From RGIG7213 sp045545665 (GTDB lineage: Bacteria > Bacillota > Clostridia > Oscillospirales > CAG-272), in NCBI GenBank assembly GCA_045545665.1, contig JAZQBL010000035.1, positions 1 to 37,267 of the forward strand: DNA of 37,267 bases. Reading direction: 5' to 3'. The notes under the pieces were generated by a model that did not search any database, was not told where the DNA came from, and saw nothing but the letters and a program-made list of their open reading frames with translations. Both the position numbers and the translations under genes were made by a program. This document shows, in pieces, positions 23,747 through 32,417 of the stretch; the first letter of the stretch is position 1, and each line of letters opens with the position of its first letter.

Positions 23747-25388
23747 TAAGCTTTTCCTTTACGGCGTCGTTTATTTTTTTACGCAAATTAAGTATATAGT
23801 CGGGCGACATGGGATAATCCTTGAAGGTAAGGGGCTTTTCAAGACCTTCTTCAATGAGCTTCAGTACGGCGTCACGTCCTATGAAGCTTTCGGCAAGCTT
23901 CAAAGCGCGGATGTCCTGAAGCGCATCGTAAAATACGCAAAGGCGGATGGATTCGTGCGCCGTGCCGTCCTGTGCGGGATATACCGAGTAGGTATCCCCT
24001 GCGGGTACCCAGTTGTCACCGTCGGTGAACAAATAGGGATTTACGTGGTCGTACGAGCCGCTGTTGTTGTAGAAGTTGTAGCCCCAGTGCAAAAATCCCG
24101 AAATATTGTATTTGTACATCTGTATACCGATTATTCTCGTGCGGCTTGACGGCATACATATAAATCTGTTTGATACTCTGCTGTACTGTGCGCTGCAGTA
24201 GTATACCCAAAGGTCGTCTATTTCAGCATCAACAAACGGTTCTGCGTGGTCGATGGACGGAATGGGGTTGTCTATTATTCCGCTTTTGTAGAATTCAAAA
24301 TCGGAAAGTGCGTCAACGACCTTTACGTCGGATAAAAGGTCGGAAATTCCGCTTTTTGCCGCTTTGTATTTTTCGCTGACGTCTTTATTCGGCTCGTCGG
24401 AAATGTGGAAAAGCGCTGTTTTGAGTATTCCGAGGGAACTCATTTTTTCTTTAAGCGCAGGTATCAAAGCACGTAAGAACGTGCGGTATTCTTCACTGCA
24501 GGAGTCCGTATCCCAGCCGAATATCTTCTTGTATTCACCGTTTTCGTACGCCATTACCTTCGGTGCGTGCGCCGCGCCCCACTGGGTAAAAAAGGGCGAT
24601 ATCTCGAAGCGTTCCGTTCCGCACTCACGGCATATCTTTACGAATTTTTCAAATAAGGAAAAGTCAAATTTGTACGTGTTTCCGTCTTTTTCTATGCGTA
24701 CGATCTGGGCTGTAAGACGGTCGTGACCGGGGATGGTGTCAAATGCAGGAGTCAAAACGGGCGTAAGCAGTGTATTTATACCGTTTTTGACGGCTGTCCT
24801 TACGTAATTTTTCAGTATTTCAAAATACTTTTCGGAGAACATCTCCTCGTTGTAGTAGTATGACAGCGCATCGTAGTGAAACCACTGCGTAAACGACGTT
24901 TCCTGCTTCGGAAGCTCACAGTCGATGATGTCAAGGGTGATAGACGTACTGCAGTAAACGGTGTCACCGCGTACAAGCTCGGCTGTGAAGGTGTGAACAC
25001 CGGGCGCAAGATCTGTATCAAACGTCACAAAAACGCTTTGCAGTTGGTTGTAAAGCAGAGTTACGCTGTTTTCGTAGCGGAGCGGGATGAGAACGTCGGG
25101 ATAAAGACCGGGCTCCGTTCTCAGCACACCGTCTTTTATACCGGGGAACATCGCAAACGACACCGGTACGCTTTTTACCTCTCTTAACGAGTGTTCTCCG
25201 AGCGTCGTGTCCGTGCGTAAAACGAATCTTTCGGCGTGATTGGTGCTTTCTTCAAAAGATACGACAAGCTGAAAAGAAACTCTTTCGTTTTTGAAAAAAG
25301 AGAGCTTGTCAACAGACTTGATGCTTTCGTAATCACTGTCTAAAAATACTTTTTCAAGCGATGATACAAATTTAGCTTTTACAACCAT
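23739..25388 (-). CDS. GH123-like / DUF4091 glycoside hydrolase family protein, cytoplasmic
   Basis: 549 residues. An N-terminal beta-sandwich (about 1-155) precedes a TIM-barrel region. HISDEP (328-333) carries the Asp331-Glu332 pair that GH123 beta-N-acetylgalactosaminidases use in substrate-assisted catalysis. The C-terminal part has the DUF4091 segments SGFLHWGYNFYNN, YPAQDGTAHESIRLCVFYDALQDIRAL. No signal peptide is seen, so the substrate would be imported. ATG 25388 follows AAGGAAG. The stop overlaps mrnC. GalNAc specificity is inferred from family only. Confidence 0.85.
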   Translation of the reverse strand: MVVKAKFVSSLEKVFLDSDYESIKSVDKLSFFKNERVSFQLVVSFEESTNHAERFVLRTDTTLGEHSLREVKSVPVSFAMFPGIKDGVLRTEPGLYPDVLIPLRYENSVTLLYNQLQSVFVTFDTDLAPGVHTFTAELVRGDTVYCSTSITLDIIDCELPKQETSFTQWFHYDALSYYYNEEMFSEKYFEILKNYVRTAVKNGINTLLTPVLTPAFDTIPGHDRLTAQIVRIEKDGNTYKFDFSLFEKFVKICRECGTERFEISPFFTQWGAAHAPKVMAYENGEYKKIFGWDTDSCSEEYRTFLRALIPALKEKMSSLGILKTALFHISDEPNKDVSEKYKAAKSGISDLLSDVKVVDALSDFEFYKSGIIDNPIPSIDHAEPFVDAEIDDLWVYYCSAQYSRVSNRFICMPSSRTRIIGIQMYKYNISGFLHWGYNFYNNSGSYDHVNPYLFTDGDNWVPAGDTYSVYPAQDGTAHESIRLCVFYDALQDIRALKLAESFIGRDAVLKLIEEGLEKPLTFKDYPMSPDYILNLRKKINDAVKEKLNG

Positions 25389-25426
25389 TTTTTCTTCCTT
25401 TTTACGTTTGTTTTTTGTTATCCGAT

Positions 25427-25771
25427 TTCATCGGATTTTCCCGAAACGGCGGGCAAGCCACCGCCATACATCATACGGGCCGCCTGGGGCGCCGACCCCT
25501 ACCGATTTTATCTATTATCTATTATCTATCATCTATTATCTATTATCTTAATTTTCGCGCCCGCCATACATCATACGGGTCGCCGGGGACGTCGACCCCT
25601 ACATTCAGCCTTCCTGTAGAAAACAGAGTTTTCTACGGGAGAACGGCGGATGTAGTTGCAAAGCAACTACGTGGATGAGGTGTCGATCCATCATTCATCG
25701 AATTTTTTCGAAACGGCGGGAGCAAGCCCCCGCCCTACATCATACGGGTCGTCGAGGGCGCCGACCCCTAC
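25427..25771 (-). repeat. Interspersed repeat cluster C (three module copies)
   Basis: In minus orientation, three copies of the GTAGGGGTCGG-type module end at 25502, 25602 and 25771. A heptamer tract (TCTATTA, about six units, 25506-25553) lies between the first two. Two further hairpins separate copies two and three: GTAGAAAAC-AGA-GTTTTCTAC (25616-25636) and GTAGTTGC-AAA-GCAACTAC (25652-25670), framed by ACATTCAGCCTTC and GTGGATGAGGTGTCGA. The same frame recurs at 37001-37056. ATCCGAT-TTC-ATCGGAT (25420-25436) opens the cluster. No gene is present in 25389-25838. Confidence 0.85.
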
Positions 25772-25775
25772 TTCG

Positions 25776-25811
25776 TCAGCGTGATATTCTATCCGCCACA
25801 GGCGGATAGAG
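25776..25811. repeat. Perfect hairpin module shared with 17967-17990
   Basis: GTCAGCGTGATATTCTATCC begins here, and the same stretch (minus one base) recurs from 17967. TCTATCCGCC (25788-25797) pairs perfectly with GGCGGATAGA (25801-25810) across ACA. It lies just downstream of ribF and may serve as its 3' hairpin, though there is no T tract. A GATGCC/GGCATC stem sits between it and the ribF stop. Confidence 0.6.
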
Positions 25812-25838
25812 TTATGGGATGCCGCACGGTAAAGGCAT

Positions 25839-26765
25839 CTATTCTATACCGAGCAAGGTTTTTGCGGTCTTTTTGTCTTTATCTATTGCGTTTTTTAATT
25901 CTTCGACGGATGAAAATTTTACCTCGGGACGGATAAAATGAAGAAACTCAACTCTTATTTCTCTGTCGTAAAGATCGCCGCTGTAATTGAATATGTGCGT
26001 TTCGCAGTTCACAGTCGGGCAGGCATCCTTGTTTACGGACGGACGGATGCCGACGTTCGATACTCCGCCGCAGTACTTCCCGTCAATTACGACATTACAC
26101 GCATAAACGCCGTATTTCGGCACGATGTGTTCGGGGGGAAAATTCTGATTTATCGTCGGTGAGTCGATAGTACGTCCGAGGTGTCTGCCGTGAACCACGG
26201 GCAGGCATACCGAAAACGGACGTCCGAGAAACTGCGGTATCAGCTCGGGCTTTCCTTCCGTTATAAGCGAGCGTATCAAAGACGAGCTTACCGTTTGACC
26301 GCCGACAGTATACGCATCGAGTACAAAAGCCTCTTTTCCGTTTTTCTTCATTATTTCTTCAAGCGTTTTAAAGTCGCCCGAAGCTCCCTTGCCGAATCGG
26401 AAGTTAAATCCGCAGCAGACAGCCTCCGCACGGCATTTTTTGATGAGTATTTCCGATAAAAATTCCTCACACGGCAAGTCCTTTACGCTTTCAAACTCGT
26501 AAAGTATCAGATAATCCATTCCGCAGTCGGCTATGATCTGCTGTCTTTCGTCGGGAAGCGTTATACATCTGCCTCGGCTTTTGGGCGAAAAATCGCAAAA
26601 GCTCCATACGGCAGTCTTCGTGCCGTTTTTTTCAGACACTTCCTTTACTTTATCAAACAGCTTGACGTGTCCTTTGTGGACTCCGTCGAAATTTCCCACG
26701 GCGATCGACGTCGGATACGGTATATTGTCAAGAAGTGCGCCGTTTTTAAGATCAATTATTTTCAT
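25839..26765 (-). CDS. ribF: Bifunctional riboflavin kinase / FAD synthetase
   Basis: Phosphorylates riboflavin to FMN and adenylates it to FAD. 308 residues. The N-terminal nucleotidyltransferase has VGNFDGVHKGH (22-32) and VSSSLIRSLITEG. The C-terminal riboflavin kinase domain has FPPEHIVPKYGVYAC, SNVGIRP and HIFNYSGDLYDREIRVEF. The usual GFPTAN loop reads IDSPTINQNF, a mild departure. Its start overlaps the rsmG stop by 4 nt. Last gene of the run starting at the carboxypeptidase. Confidence 0.96.
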   Translation of the reverse strand: MKIIDLKNGALLDNIPYPTSIAVGNFDGVHKGHVKLFDKVKEVSEKNGTKTAVWSFCDFSPKSRGRCITLPDERQQIIADCGMDYLILYEFESVKDLPCEEFLSEILIKKCRAEAVCCGFNFRFGKGASGDFKTLEEIMKKNGKEAFVLDAYTVGGQTVSSSLIRSLITEGKPELIPQFLGRPFSVCLPVVHGRHLGRTIDSPTINQNFPPEHIVPKYGVYACNVVIDGKYCGGVSNVGIRPSVNKDACPTVNCETHIFNYSGDLYDREIRVEFLHFIRPEVKFSSVEELKNAIDKDKKTAKTLLGIE

Positions 26766-27496
26766 ACAAGCGGTTTTGCCTTTATGTTACTGAATTTTCT
26801 GGGGTATTGCTTCGGCGTTTTTGCCGTTTTTTCAACTGTGATAAGCACTCGTGAGAGCGTTTCCTCTCCGTTTTTCAGCTTCGTTTCGTAAATCTTTGAA
26901 AGCTCACCGCCGAGGAGCGAAAACGTCCTTTTGCACTCTTTAAGCTCCTGTTCGGCATCGGACTTCATCGCGCAGAACACGCCGCCCTGCTTTACAAACG
27001 GCAAACAAAGCTCCGACAAAACGGGAAGCGATGCCACGGCACGCGCGCAGACGAAGTCAAACGACTCACGCAGAGGACCGTTTGCGGCGTCTTCTGCTCT
27101 GTTGTGCATCGTTGAGATGTTTTTAAGACCGAGCTTATCCGAAACGTACGAAATAAACGCAAGCTTTTTTGCTGTTGCATCAAGTGATATTACCCTCACG
27201 TCGTCACGCAGTATCGCCAAGGGTAACGACGGAAAGCCGCCGCCTGCCCCAACGTCGAGAATACGTGCGCCCTGTTTCGGAAGCGAGCAGATGAAAGCAC
27301 AGTCGGCTATGTGCTTTAAAATTATTCCGTCCGTGTCCGTTATTGCCGTTAAGTTTACGTTTTTGCCGTATTCTTCAAGACTTTCGGCAAGAGTAAACAG
27401 CTTTTGTATTTTTTCTTCCGACGGTACGGCAAGATCGCTCATGGTGAATACCGCCGTCAGCTTTTCTTTAAATTCGGGATATGAACAAATTGCCAT
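26762..27496 (-). CDS. rsmG: 16S rRNA (guanine-527-N7)-methyltransferase
   Basis: SAM-dependent methylation of G527 in 16S rRNA; loss usually gives low-level streptomycin resistance in other bacteria. 244 residues. KNVNLTAI, ILDVGAGGGFPSLPLAI (SAM-binding), CARAVASLPVL and the terminal YPRK are all present. It lies 12 nt after the ATPase gene and overlaps ribF. This gene is more often found near mnmG; here it is embedded with YhaO/YhaN-type genes. Confidence 0.97.
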   Translation of the reverse strand: MAICSYPEFKEKLTAVFTMSDLAVPSEEKIQKLFTLAESLEEYGKNVNLTAITDTDGIILKHIADCAFICSLPKQGARILDVGAGGGFPSLPLAILRDDVRVISLDATAKKLAFISYVSDKLGLKNISTMHNRAEDAANGPLRESFDFVCARAVASLPVLSELCLPFVKQGGVFCAMKSDAEQELKECKRTFSLLGGELSKIYETKLKNGEETLSRVLITVEKTAKTPKQYPRKFSNIKAKPLV

Positions 27497-27508
27497 TTTT
27501 TATCCTTT

Positions 27509-29692
27509 TTACAGCCTTATGAGGTTCACACCGTCACTGCCCGCAATATCTGCTTCACGCTTGTGGCAGGTGAGAACTATCGGCTGGAGCCATTTCATTT
27601 TACCCATCGAAATAAGGGTGGAAAGTATGTTTTTAAGACGTCCGTCATCAATTCTTGCAAACGTGTCGTCAAATATCATCGGCGGCTTTTCATCACGGTA
27701 CAGTATGTCCGTCAGGGAAAAACGCAGGCAGAGATAAGCAAGATCACATGTGCCGGAGCTGAAAGCTGATACGGGATGCGACGAACCGTTTTCGTTGAAC
27801 GTCATTCCGTACTCGCCGTCAATGCCGACGGAAGTATATTTTCCGCCCGAAAGCTTTTCCATAAATCCGCCCGAAAGCTGTGAAAGCTTCGGGGATATGC
27901 CCTCACGGAGAAGTCCCGACGCGCTTTCAAGCGCTTCGTACGCCATAACGCACGCTTTGTATTCGTTTACCGCTTCGGCGTAAGCAGGACGGACCGAGGA
28001 AAGCTCGTCGGCTATCGCCGCAGGGTCTTTTACGGTAGCACAAAGTGCTGAAAATTCCTTTTCAAGTGAAAGAAGCTTGTCCCCAAGCGACTCCGTTGCA
28101 CCCTGCAAGAATGCAAGACGCTTCTTTTGCTCGGAAATATCGAAGTTTTCAACGTCACCGAGCTTGAGCTTGCCTTTTATTTTCGACTTCATCTCATTTA
28201 CGTCGATGTTGTCCGTTTCCTTTTTGAGCGTCTGCGCGGCGTAATATTTCTTTTCGAATTCGCTCGTTGCCAAAGCAACGGCGTCTATTGCCGACTGTGC
28301 TTCTTTTGCGGCATCCGATACGGACGTTTCGGTTATCTCACCTACACCCTTGTATTTGCCCGTTTCTTCTTCGATCTCTTTTTCCGTGTCGGATATTCTG
28401 CATCTGATATCGGCGCATCTTGCCCCCGAGGTCTCTATCTTCATGCGTCTTCGCGTTATTTCGTCCTCACGCTCGTCTGTCTTTTCGAGTATTGAAAGAA
28501 GTTCTTCTTCCGTTTCACAGCCGAATTTTTCAAGATACTCCTTTATTTCCTTCTTTTTCTTGCTTGACAGTACCAAAAGAATGATACCGACGATGAAAAG
28601 CACGACCGTGATAAGACAGATGATACCGCCTGTGGAGAGCTTTTTCTGCTTCTTCTTCATCTCTGCAAGCTTTTCTTCGACACGGCTCTTTCCGCCTTCG
28701 GCGTTTATCGTATCGACCGTTTCGGCTTCGTTTTCAAAGGATGAAAGCTCAAGCTTTGCAAGCTTCAGCTGCTCTTCGGAGTCCTCAAGCTCCTTTCTGT
28801 ATCTGTTTATGTCGTTTTGCAAGGAATAAAGCTTTGATACGTACTGCGTATCGGGGAAAAATCCGTCCTTCGACAGCGATTCTTTGAGCTTTTCGCAGTC
28901 CTTTTCGCTGTTTTCCGCCTCGTGCAGAAGCTCGGATGTGCGTTGCTTGCGCTCAATGGCGCAGTACGCCTCGTATTCTTCGATCTTTGCGGAAAGCTCC
29001 TCGGTGTTTTTGAGGTTTTCTTCTTTTTTCTGCTTTGCACGGCGGATGCTGTCTTCAAGAGCAAAAACCTTTTCGTTTGCCTGTCGGCACTCGGCTTCTT
29101 TTATTTCAAGAGTTGCTATCTTCTCGCCAAGCTCGTATATAAGACCGCCCTTTTTGTTTTTGTAAAGCAAGGACGTGCGTACCTCGTCAAGACGTTTTAA
29201 CGCTTTTGAGGTGTTCGTCATCTCGTCGGCGGAGAAAAGGATGTTTTCAACGGCGTCGGAGAGCTTCGCTCCGTCAACGTATGCGCCGTTTAACTGACCG
29301 ACGAACACGGTGCTTGAAAATACCTTTTCGTTTACGTGTAAGAACGCTTCCCAAGGCTGCATATCCTTGAATACGACGGCTCCCGTTTCGTCCTGCGTTA
29401 TCGTCACGGTGTCCTTTGCGCCCTTTTGAAGGAGTATAAGCTCACGGCGCACCGTGTAGCGCTTGCCTTCGTGTTCAAGCTTTACGTAACCGCCCGCAAC
29501 GCTTCCGTCCCAGGGAAAATATTTTACTCTTTCCTTTGTGTCAAGTCCGTAGAAGATGAATTTTATAAATGCGCTGAGAGTCGATTTTCCCGACTCGTTT
29601 TCGCCTTGTATTATGTTGAGTCCGTCGGTAAGCTCAAGGGTAAGATCCTTGAGCGCACCGAAGGCGTCAACGTGTATCTTGTTTATTATCAT
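27509..29692 (-). CDS. YhaN-like SMC/Rad50-type ATPase with a membrane segment
   Basis: 727 residues. Walker A GENESGKST is at 30-38. A long coiled-coil region covers about 190-345 and 380-560. The C-terminal head has SSGTCDLAYLCLRFSL (signature) and PPMIFDDTFARID (Walker B). A hydrophobic segment, GGIICLITVVLFIVGIILLV (355-374), sits at the coiled-coil hinge where Rad50 has a zinc hook, as in YhaN-type proteins. With the metallophosphoesterase encoded 9 nt upstream it should form an SbcCD/Mre11-Rad50-like DNA-end-processing complex, here probably membrane-attached. Partner and membrane placement are inferred. Confidence 0.9.
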   Translation of the reverse strand: MIINKIHVDAFGALKDLTLELTDGLNIIQGENESGKSTLSAFIKFIFYGLDTKERVKYFPWDGSVAGGYVKLEHEGKRYTVRRELILLQKGAKDTVTITQDETGAVVFKDMQPWEAFLHVNEKVFSSTVFVGQLNGAYVDGAKLSDAVENILFSADEMTNTSKALKRLDEVRTSLLYKNKKGGLIYELGEKIATLEIKEAECRQANEKVFALEDSIRRAKQKKEENLKNTEELSAKIEEYEAYCAIERKQRTSELLHEAENSEKDCEKLKESLSKDGFFPDTQYVSKLYSLQNDINRYRKELEDSEEQLKLAKLELSSFENEAETVDTINAEGGKSRVEEKLAEMKKKQKKLSTGGIICLITVVLFIVGIILLVLSSKKKKEIKEYLEKFGCETEEELLSILEKTDEREDEITRRRMKIETSGARCADIRCRISDTEKEIEEETGKYKGVGEITETSVSDAAKEAQSAIDAVALATSEFEKKYYAAQTLKKETDNIDVNEMKSKIKGKLKLGDVENFDISEQKKRLAFLQGATESLGDKLLSLEKEFSALCATVKDPAAIADELSSVRPAYAEAVNEYKACVMAYEALESASGLLREGISPKLSQLSGGFMEKLSGGKYTSVGIDGEYGMTFNENGSSHPVSAFSSGTCDLAYLCLRFSLTDILYRDEKPPMIFDDTFARIDDGRLKNILSTLISMGKMKWLQPIVLTCHKREADIAGSDGVNLIRL

Positions 29693-29701
29693 GAGTACCT
29701 C

Positions 29702-30814
29702 TTACATCTTGTAAAGTGCTGAAAGACCGAGGCGGAGCGCACGCTCGGCGCACGCACGTTCGGCAGGATCGTCGGAGTTGAGACGGTCCTTCAGTGCCGT
29801 GTAGAACGCACCTCTTACGGTGGGGTCGGCTTCAAGTCCCGCAAAGTCGGGTGCAGGACGCGTTTTGTCAACGACCTCAATATAGTAAAGACCGCCGACG
29901 GACTGCTCTACCGTCTGCGTTGATATCACCAAAGACGGCGAAACGTCGCCCGTCAGGGTCACACGCAGAGTCGTATCTTCGTCAAATTTGTTTTCTCTTA
30001 CGGCATTTGCGACAGCATCCGTTACAAACGGGGTGTTTTCCGCACCGCTTACGTCGACCGTTATCTTTTCAAAACGGCGCTTCGTTATCGGCTTTAAGGC
30101 AAATTCGCCGTTGAAAATTCCGTTTTCTTTTGCAAATATTGCAAGAACGACGGATTTTTTTCCGCATTCGTCAAATCCTCTGCCTTCGGGACAGCCGCTG
30201 TATGCGTAATACGTGTTGCCCGCTTTAAGCACGCCGCTTGAGTTGTGTATGTGGCCGAGGGCGACGTAATCGAAGCCCGAATCCTCTATATCGCTTTCCG
30301 TTATGGGGCACGTGTGCGAGCCTTTCGTCATATCGCCGTGACAGCATAAAATGTTTATTCGGCTGCTGTCGAGCACCTTTTGTCCCGCAAACGGATTTAC
30401 AGCCATGGTATCCGTCGTGAAGGCAAAGCCGTAAACGTCGGTGTTTATATCGTCAAATGAAAATTTGGAAAGCACGGGGGAGTTGAATATGTACACGTTA
30501 GAGGGGAATTTCAGACGGGCGTAGGGCGATGACTCGCAGTACGGGTCGTGATTGCCCGGCGCTATTACGAAACGGCAGTCGGGTGCTTGTTCAAATTCCT
30601 TGACGAGAAGGGCTGCCGTGTCACGTGTGACGTATTCGGTGTCGAATATGTCGCCCGGCATCAGCATTATATCTATTTTTTCGGTTCTTGCGTAAAGCAT
30701 AAGAGAGGTGAAGGTGCCTCTTTGCAAAGCACGTCTTGCGGAGGCTTTTTTAACGTCCGACAGTGAAAACGGGCTGTCCAAATGAATGTCGGCACAATGC
30801 AGTATTTTTATCAT
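29702..30814 (-). CDS. YhaO/SbcD-like metallophosphoesterase (DNA exonuclease subunit)
   Basis: 370 residues of the Mre11/SbcD nuclease type. ILHCADIHLDSPF (4-16), MPGDIFD (about 53-59), IAPGNHDPYCE, LCCHGDM and YVALGHIHNS give the complete set of phosphoesterase motifs. The C-terminal part has the capping region usual in YhaO. It starts 20 nt after the carboxypeptidase gene and is followed 9 nt later by its ATPase partner. Expected to trim DNA ends. Confidence 0.93.
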   Translation of the reverse strand: MIKILHCADIHLDSPFSLSDVKKASARRALQRGTFTSLMLYARTEKIDIMLMPGDIFDTEYVTRDTAALLVKEFEQAPDCRFVIAPGNHDPYCESSPYARLKFPSNVYIFNSPVLSKFSFDDINTDVYGFAFTTDTMAVNPFAGQKVLDSSRINILCCHGDMTKGSHTCPITESDIEDSGFDYVALGHIHNSSGVLKAGNTYYAYSGCPEGRGFDECGKKSVVLAIFAKENGIFNGEFALKPITKRRFEKITVDVSGAENTPFVTDAVANAVRENKFDEDTTLRVTLTGDVSPSLVISTQTVEQSVGGLYYIEVVDKTRPAPDFAGLEADPTVRGAFYTALKDRLNSDDPAERACAERALRLGLSALYKM

Positions 30815-30834
30815 TTTTTCGTCCTTATCTGTTA

Positions 30835-31848
30835 TTATTCGGCGGAAAGTCCTGCGCGAAGAAGTATTTTGGCGTCATCAAAGCGGTCGTTTGATTTTTC
30901 GGCACCGTAAACGCACGCAATAACGGTCTTTCCCTTGAGAGTTGCGGAAGCGACGATGCAGGCGCCCGCTTCGTCGGTCGTGCCCGTTTTGAGTCCTGTT
31001 ACGTATTCGTAGTAAAGATCGCTGTACGGATCTATCAGAGAGTTCGTGTTCGTCCACGTCATGCTCTCGCCGCTTGCGTAGTAAAACTTGTCGGAAAACG
31101 TACCTGCGTATTTCATTATCGTTTCGTTCTTTATCGCAAGCTTTGCCACGGTCATCATATCACGCATCGTCGTGTAGTGGTTTTCGTCGTGAAATCCGTC
31201 AGGACACGTGAAGGACGAGCCCGTCATTCCGTTGCGTTTTGCAAATGCGTTCATTTCGTTTACGAATATCTCAACGGCTTTTGTATCGGATATGTTTTCG
31301 TCCTTTGCGAGTACCTTGCCCGTGCCTGCGGCGATAACGTACGCGGCATCGTTGCCCGAGGGCAGAAGCATAGCGGCAATAAGGGTGTCAACGTCAAGCT
31401 TCATACCCTTGAGGATGTACGCCAAAGACGAGTGAGGCTGAACAAGGTCAAGCTCATCCCCTGCGGTGAATACTTTGTCAAGAGGGCAGTTTTCAAGGGC
31501 AATAAGGGCTGTTATAAGCTTTGTCGTGCTTGCGGGATATATCTTTGAATCAAAACCGCCTTTTTCAAAAAGTACGGTATTTGAGTCAACGTCAAGAAGC
31601 GATACGTATTTGCCGTGTATCGTTCTGTTTATTTCCATTTCGTTGAAGGCGTATTCGGCAGTCGGTACGTCGGGGATGTCAGACGTTTCCGCGTCAGTCT
31701 GTTCGTCGCTCGTGTCTGCGGTATCCGCCGCTGTATCTTCAACACTTTCAAAAACGGTGGTATCCGCTGTGGTATCTGAAGGCTCCGAAGAGCAAGAGGA
31801 AAGAAGAAGCGCTGCGGCAATAAAAGCACAAATTATATTTTTTCTCAT
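30835..31848 (-). CDS. D-alanyl-D-alanine carboxypeptidase lipoprotein (penicillin-binding protein)
   Basis: Serine-type peptidase S11 that trims the terminal D-Ala of peptidoglycan pentapeptides outside the membrane. From ATG 31848 it has 337 residues with a lipoprotein signal (FIAAALLLSSC, Cys19). An Asp/Thr/Glu-rich linker (20-65) follows. The active-site motifs are STTK (Ser107, Lys110), SGN (164-166) and KTG (287-289). An in-frame ATG at 31890 gives a longer n-region. A TATAAT overlaps that ATG, and no start here has well-placed Shine-Dalgarno sequence, so the start is uncertain. First gene of the unit reaching ribF. Confidence 0.92.
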   Translation of the reverse strand: MRKNIICAFIAAALLLSSCSSEPSDTTADTTVFESVEDTAADTADTSDEQTDAETSDIPDVPTAEYAFNEMEINRTIHGKYVSLLDVDSNTVLFEKGGFDSKIYPASTTKLITALIALENCPLDKVFTAGDELDLVQPHSSLAYILKGMKLDVDTLIAAMLLPSGNDAAYVIAAGTGKVLAKDENISDTKAVEIFVNEMNAFAKRNGMTGSSFTCPDGFHDENHYTTMRDMMTVAKLAIKNETIMKYAGTFSDKFYYASGESMTWTNTNSLIDPYSDLYYEYVTGLKTGTTDEAGACIVASATLKGKTVIACVYGAEKSNDRFDDAKILLRAGLSAE

Positions 31849-32013
31849 TTTCTTACTTGAGTATCCTTTCATTTGCATATACAGATACATTATATCTCAA
31901 ACATCTCCCATAATAAATAACAAAATAATAAATAATATATTAAAGAATTTGCATTGGTTACGAAAAAACAAACGAACTGCGTCAATTACAAAAGTAATTT
32001 GAAATGGTGTCGA

Positions 32014-32061
32014 GCTTTTTTATGTTTGTTTTTGCCTGCGGAAACAAACATAAAAAAGAGC
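32014..32061 (+). other. Long hairpin overlapping the adjacent terminator
   Basis: TTTTTTATGTTTGTTT (32016-32031) pairs perfectly with 32042-32057, plus an outer GC/GC after a 2-nt bulge (16+2 bp). Its right arm (32055-32061) is also the left arm of the terminator at 32055-32094, so the two structures exclude each other. The rest of 31891-32013 is AT-rich with a small AATTAC-AAAA-GTAATT hairpin and no gene. Confidence 0.65.
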
Positions 32062-32094
32062 AAGGATCGGAAAATCTTCCTTCTTGCTCTTTTT
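32055..32094 (-). terminator. Bidirectional intrinsic terminator after the XRE regulator
   Basis: AAAGAGCAAG (32055-32064) pairs with CTTGCTCTTT (32083-32092), with an inner GGAA/TTCC stem. T tracts follow on both strands. On the minus strand it lies about 25-60 nt after the regulator stop. Confidence 0.85.
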
Positions 32095-32115
32095 CGTTCG
32101 GCTTTAACTTGCAAA

Positions 32116-32333
32116 TCACAGGGTCCGGTCGTCATCAGAGGGGATGTAGAGGATTATGTCTTCGGCTTTACAGTCGAGTATGCGGCACAGGCCGTTTATT
32201 TTCAGCGTACTTATGCCTCTGTTATGCTTTATTCTGTCTATCGTCGCGGAGCTGATATTGTACTTTTTTATAAGCACGTACGTTGAAATGTTCCTTTTTT
32301 TCAAGGTTTCCAAAAGGGTGTATAAACGATCAT
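32116..32333 (-). pseudogene. XRE/Cro-type regulator (HTH_26-like) with apparent frameshift near its start
   Basis: The body (32116-32313) encodes ISTYVLIKKYNISSATIDRI then KHNRGISTLKINGLCRILDC, a compact Cro/CI helix-turn-helix of the small HTH_26 type. In that frame the only start is a TTG without Shine-Dalgarno sequence, and the first ~7 expected residues are missing. An ATG at 32333 sits behind AAAAGGTGA and reads MIVYTPFWK, the usual start of this family, then hits TGA one codon later. Adding one base (AAA to AAAA at about 32305-32308) joins the frames into a 72-residue protein continuing K-T-L-K-K-R. It is either a recent one-base deletion, a sequencing error or slippage. Confidence 0.7.
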
Positions 32334-32388
32334 CAATTCACCTTTTTCGACTTTTACAATTTTATTACGATAAAAATCCCTTAATTTT

Positions 32389-32417
32389 ATTTTAAATTGA
32401 AAGAAATATATTGACAA
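32389..32417 (-). promoter_or_regulatory. Promoter of the XRE regulator
   Basis: On the minus strand, -35 TTGTCA (32412-32417) and -10 TAAAAT (32389-32394) have a 17-bp spacer. The -35 overlaps five bases of the oppositely oriented TTGACA at 32411-32416, making a back-to-back divergent promoter pair. Confidence 0.65.

Noticed and set aside
25506..25553. CRISPR-like array in the TCTATTA tract
   Set aside because: Direct 7-nt repeats without spacers, and no cas genes anywhere in the window.
25415..25678. 87-codon frame in repeat cluster C
   Set aside because: Composed of repeat modules only; the matching module copies elsewhere have stops in that frame.
32300..32320. Programmed -1 frameshift in the XRE regulator
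   Set aside because: No proper X-XXY-YYZ slippery heptamer is present at the junction (TTTTGGAAACC); mutation or sequencing error is simpler.
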